This document shows, piece by piece, positions 61,681-64,000 of a stretch of 64,000 nt of DNA. The translations under genes and the position numbers were made by a program. The notes under the pieces were generated by a model. That model worked only from the letters and a program-made list of their open reading frames with translations. It was not told the origin of the DNA and searched no databases. How positions within the stretch are numbered: position 1 is the stretch's first letter; each line of letters starts with the position of its first letter. The stretch lies in contig JAMKCH010049270.1 of NCBI GenBank assembly GCA_023653785.1, forward strand, positions 48,958-112,957. The letters run 5' to 3'. The DNA is from Ophioderma brevispina (Eukaryota > Echinodermata > Ophiuroidea > Amphilepidida > Ophiodermatidae).

Positions 61681-62942
61681 AGCTATTCAATACAATTCAT
61701 TTCTTTGTGTTTTCAGTACCTTCTCATCAATCAGCTTCTGAAGTACATCTCTGCCAGAATGTCGTTTTAAAATCTGTGCTGTCTTCTGTAATAGTTCCTA
61801 AATAAAATATTTAATCTGCTCGTAAGTTCGGTTTAGAGGTTGGTTCTTCATGGTGGTTCAAACTGGTCTGTAGTTTGTGTTAAATATAAGCGCTGACAGA
61901 CTTTCTATGTTTATATGCTCAGCTGAAAACGAGCAAAACATCGTAAACAAATATGTACAGGAAATATTTGGTCGACATATTCAATGTAAATAGGTAGATG
62001 GAATTACCTGCACATTAACAATCTAACTACATCAAAGCAGTGTTAAATATTTCCAAATTAGCTATTTTAGTATTTTCTGTTAAGAACAGTTTTAGTTAGA
62101 TCACTTAGCTTGAAAATATTCGTCACTGAGGATGTTAATTAGATCGGGAGCTTCGTACTGTTCTCCAAAGCATATCCCGCATTGGCGACAATAACGTGGA
62201 AACTAAACATGGCTCGTTAGCACAAAATGAACACAAACAATTCATTCATGCTGTATCCGATCTACGATTGCTAAGACAACAAACCTAATGTAGAATTTAT
62301 GAAATCGAGCTTTCATAAAAGGCCTGATGCCATCTGAAAAGAGGTGGAATTTTACTGAATAAATAAGTTAAACTAGCATAGTAATTTTAATATCAGTTTC
62401 AAAATTGCATACATATGTAGCGCAATTCCATTAAGTACCTCTGTAAAAATAAACATTACACTCATGTAACCTGATTTATGCAAAGCATAATATATATATT
62501 TAACTTTAACGCATATTTGGAGTGGAATATTATGCATTTTGGCATAAGTCTAACGTGCACTTACAGAAATCACCAATATCAATCATATCGTTTCAAATAC
62601 ACTCGTCAAATTTCAACACAAACATAAATTAATATCTAAGCATGCTCGCTGCTTTTTTAGAGGGTTGAGAAATGTGTAAGAACTAGATTACATTTCACTT
62701 GACACTACAGTGCTCATAAAAGGAGAACTTTATTTCAGTATATTCTTGTGTGCATTTAAGAGACTTTTAATGTTCCTAAGAACAATTCCGATAATCTGTC
62801 CTGTCGCTCGAAATAGATGCAAGTAATACACTGTAATCTAACACAACACTATACAATGCAAGTTCTACTACAAATACATTTTGGTTGTTCTATTTTATTT
62901 TGATATGTTTATTTTCTATACGAATTTACGAATTTTATATCG

Positions 62943-62943
<1 letters not shown>
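61681..62943. other. No recognisable feature
   Basis: Plain AT-rich sequence. Confidence 0.45.

Positions 62944-63009
<66 letters not shown>
62944..63009. repeat. (TA)n microsatellite
   Basis: A TA run of about 66 bp. Confidence 0.98.
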
Positions 63010-63012
<3 letters not shown>

Positions 63013-63434
63013 TGGAAGTTGATTAGTTAAATCGTCGCCCACATCACATACTGTCGTATTTTACACAAACCGAGAAAATCGCAATTCAAAATCTACCGCG
63101 ACATTTCATACCTATACGGTAAAACGAAGCATAAAAGACACATTTAGACTCTCCTGTTTTGAAGAAAAACATTTTAAAGTCCAATATTAACCATAAATCC
63201 AACTTAAAACTGCAATTAAATTATATTAATTAGGCTACAAAGTTAAAAGTCTGTATGTGAAATCACAAATAATGTATATTGCAAAATACGACGCATATTA
63301 CACCTTTGTTTTTCAATGTACGTAAAATACATCTCTATGTGAAAAACTTGTTTACGAAAGATCGATGGAAAAAACGTCAAAATAGGTCTGTATGTGAAAT
63401 CGTTTATTTTGGGATCGGCAAAATACAACGCTAT
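63010..63434. other. No recognisable feature
   Basis: AT-rich sequence containing two similar stretches (CTGTATGTGAAATC at about 63251 and 63388), a possible short duplication. Confidence 0.4.
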
Positions 63435-63749
63435 ATCAAAGTAGTAGTAGTAGTAGTAAAACTTTATTTATTCAGGGTAACTCAAATCAGTTATACAAAC
63501 TGGTCTCCCATGAGACCCTGATATACATATATAATTACAAGTGAAAAAATAATAAACATTTATACATGTATGTACAAACAATGAATTTATGTGATAATGT
63601 TGGAAACAGATTAATTAGAGCAGCATAAAATAAGATTTCAACCAAGGTTGCCTTAAAATACATAAACATATACATGTGTACAAGGAAAAAGATACAGCAA
63701 TTATCATTGGAACTGCAATAAATAAAACAGCAAAGCATAAAAACAAGAT
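63435..63749 (-). mobile_element. LINE 3' untranslated region and (TAC)n tail
   Basis: On the minus strand the sequence after the polymerase stop ends TTACCCTGAATAAATAAAG followed by a TAC run (63458-63441). AATAAA and a short tandem tail are typical of CR1/L2-type 3' ends. Confidence 0.7.
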
Positions 63750-63998
63750 TCAAAACACAATATTAGATTTAAAAGTGTTAACATTCATATCTGAAAAATT
63801 TCTGCGGACATGGGGTGAAAGATTATTCCACATTGAAGCACCTCTGTATTGGAATGTCCGTTTGCCAGGTATGATACTCCAAGTAGGTATGACGAGTGTA
63901 TTACATGATTGGCTACGAGTATTTTGGGTGTGAATATTAGAAGTAAAAGTAAATGGTGATGATAAGTAAGAAGGAGCATCATTTTGAAGACATTTAAA
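63750..63998 (-). CDS. CR1/L2-like LINE reverse transcriptase C-terminus (partial)
   Basis: An uninterrupted minus-strand frame of 82 codons runs from the window edge to TGA at 63752-63750. It reads LQNDAPSYLSS, TRSQSCNTLVIP, PGKRTFQYRGASMWNNLSPHVRR and NTFKSNI. This is the standard C-terminal APxYL...TR....P....G.RxFxYRGAxxWNxLPxxxR...FK pattern of CR1/L2 polymerases. The upstream part lies beyond the window, so I cannot tell if the element is full length. The open frame makes it the best preserved LINE fragment here. Confidence 0.8.
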   Translation of the reverse strand, partial: FKCLQNDAPSYLSSPFTFTSNIHTQNTRSQSCNTLVIPTWSIIPGKRTFQYRGASMWNNLSPHVRRNFSDMNVNTFKSNIVF

Positions 63999-64000
63999 GA

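Overview
This window looks like AT-rich non-coding DNA of an animal, most likely a marine invertebrate. The reasons are long dinucleotide and trinucleotide microsatellites, tRNA-derived SINE pieces, decayed non-LTR retrotransposons, a Tc1-type transposase relic and many short inverted-repeat elements. There are no operons or bacterial signals. No long intact gene is present, and almost all open frames are chance or sit inside repeats. I could not name the species or phylum.

The dominant theme is transposable elements, above all elements flanked by TTAA. Eight near-complete copies from six terminal-repeat families all begin with AG and sit between TTAA (or one-base variants). Seven of them are 349-376 bp long and one is 447 bp; a ninth copy is truncated. 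Two further elements (19756-20716 and 22593-23367) begin CCCT, carry TTAA at each end like piggyBac elements, and hold unusual G6-TGGT-T-ACCA-C6 palindromes. Three insertions have a second, unoccupied copy of their target in this window.

Layout: 1-1400, a small hairpin and a terminal-inverted-repeat element carrying a decayed terminal exon; 1800-9030, microsatellites, a SINE piece, a LINE tail and a hAT-type MITE with an exact 8-bp duplication; 9034-14600, no recognisable feature; 14610-16700, the second copy of the exon-bearing element and two TTAA MITEs; 17697-24750, a tandem duplication interrupted by a piggyBac-type MITE, followed by stacked MITEs and SINEs; 25800-28022, a MITE pair bracketing tandem hairpins; 28023-38600, mostly plain sequence with microsatellites and two candidate coding exons on the minus strand; 38793-43500, nested fold-back elements in and around a CR1/L2-like LINE; 44035-46431, a tandem duplication and two TTAA MITEs; 48605-53295, a LINE pseudogene, a mariner-like fold-back and a Tc1 pseudogene; 54440-57190, SINE, trinucleotide repeat and an element rich in nuclear-receptor half-sites; 59590-61300, a GC-rich LINE island on the minus strand; 63435-64000, the 3' end of another LINE running off the right edge.

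The only hints of host coding sequence are on the minus strand. They are a possible signal-peptide first exon (36372-36273, phase 1, strong splice donor), a possible 75-nt phase 1-1 exon (28664-28590), and a possible terminal exon with a tyrosine-rich tail and a conserved AATAAA (15254-15078). They could belong to one receptor-like gene whose introns are filled by the repeats, but nothing in the sequence links them directly. That model is inference.
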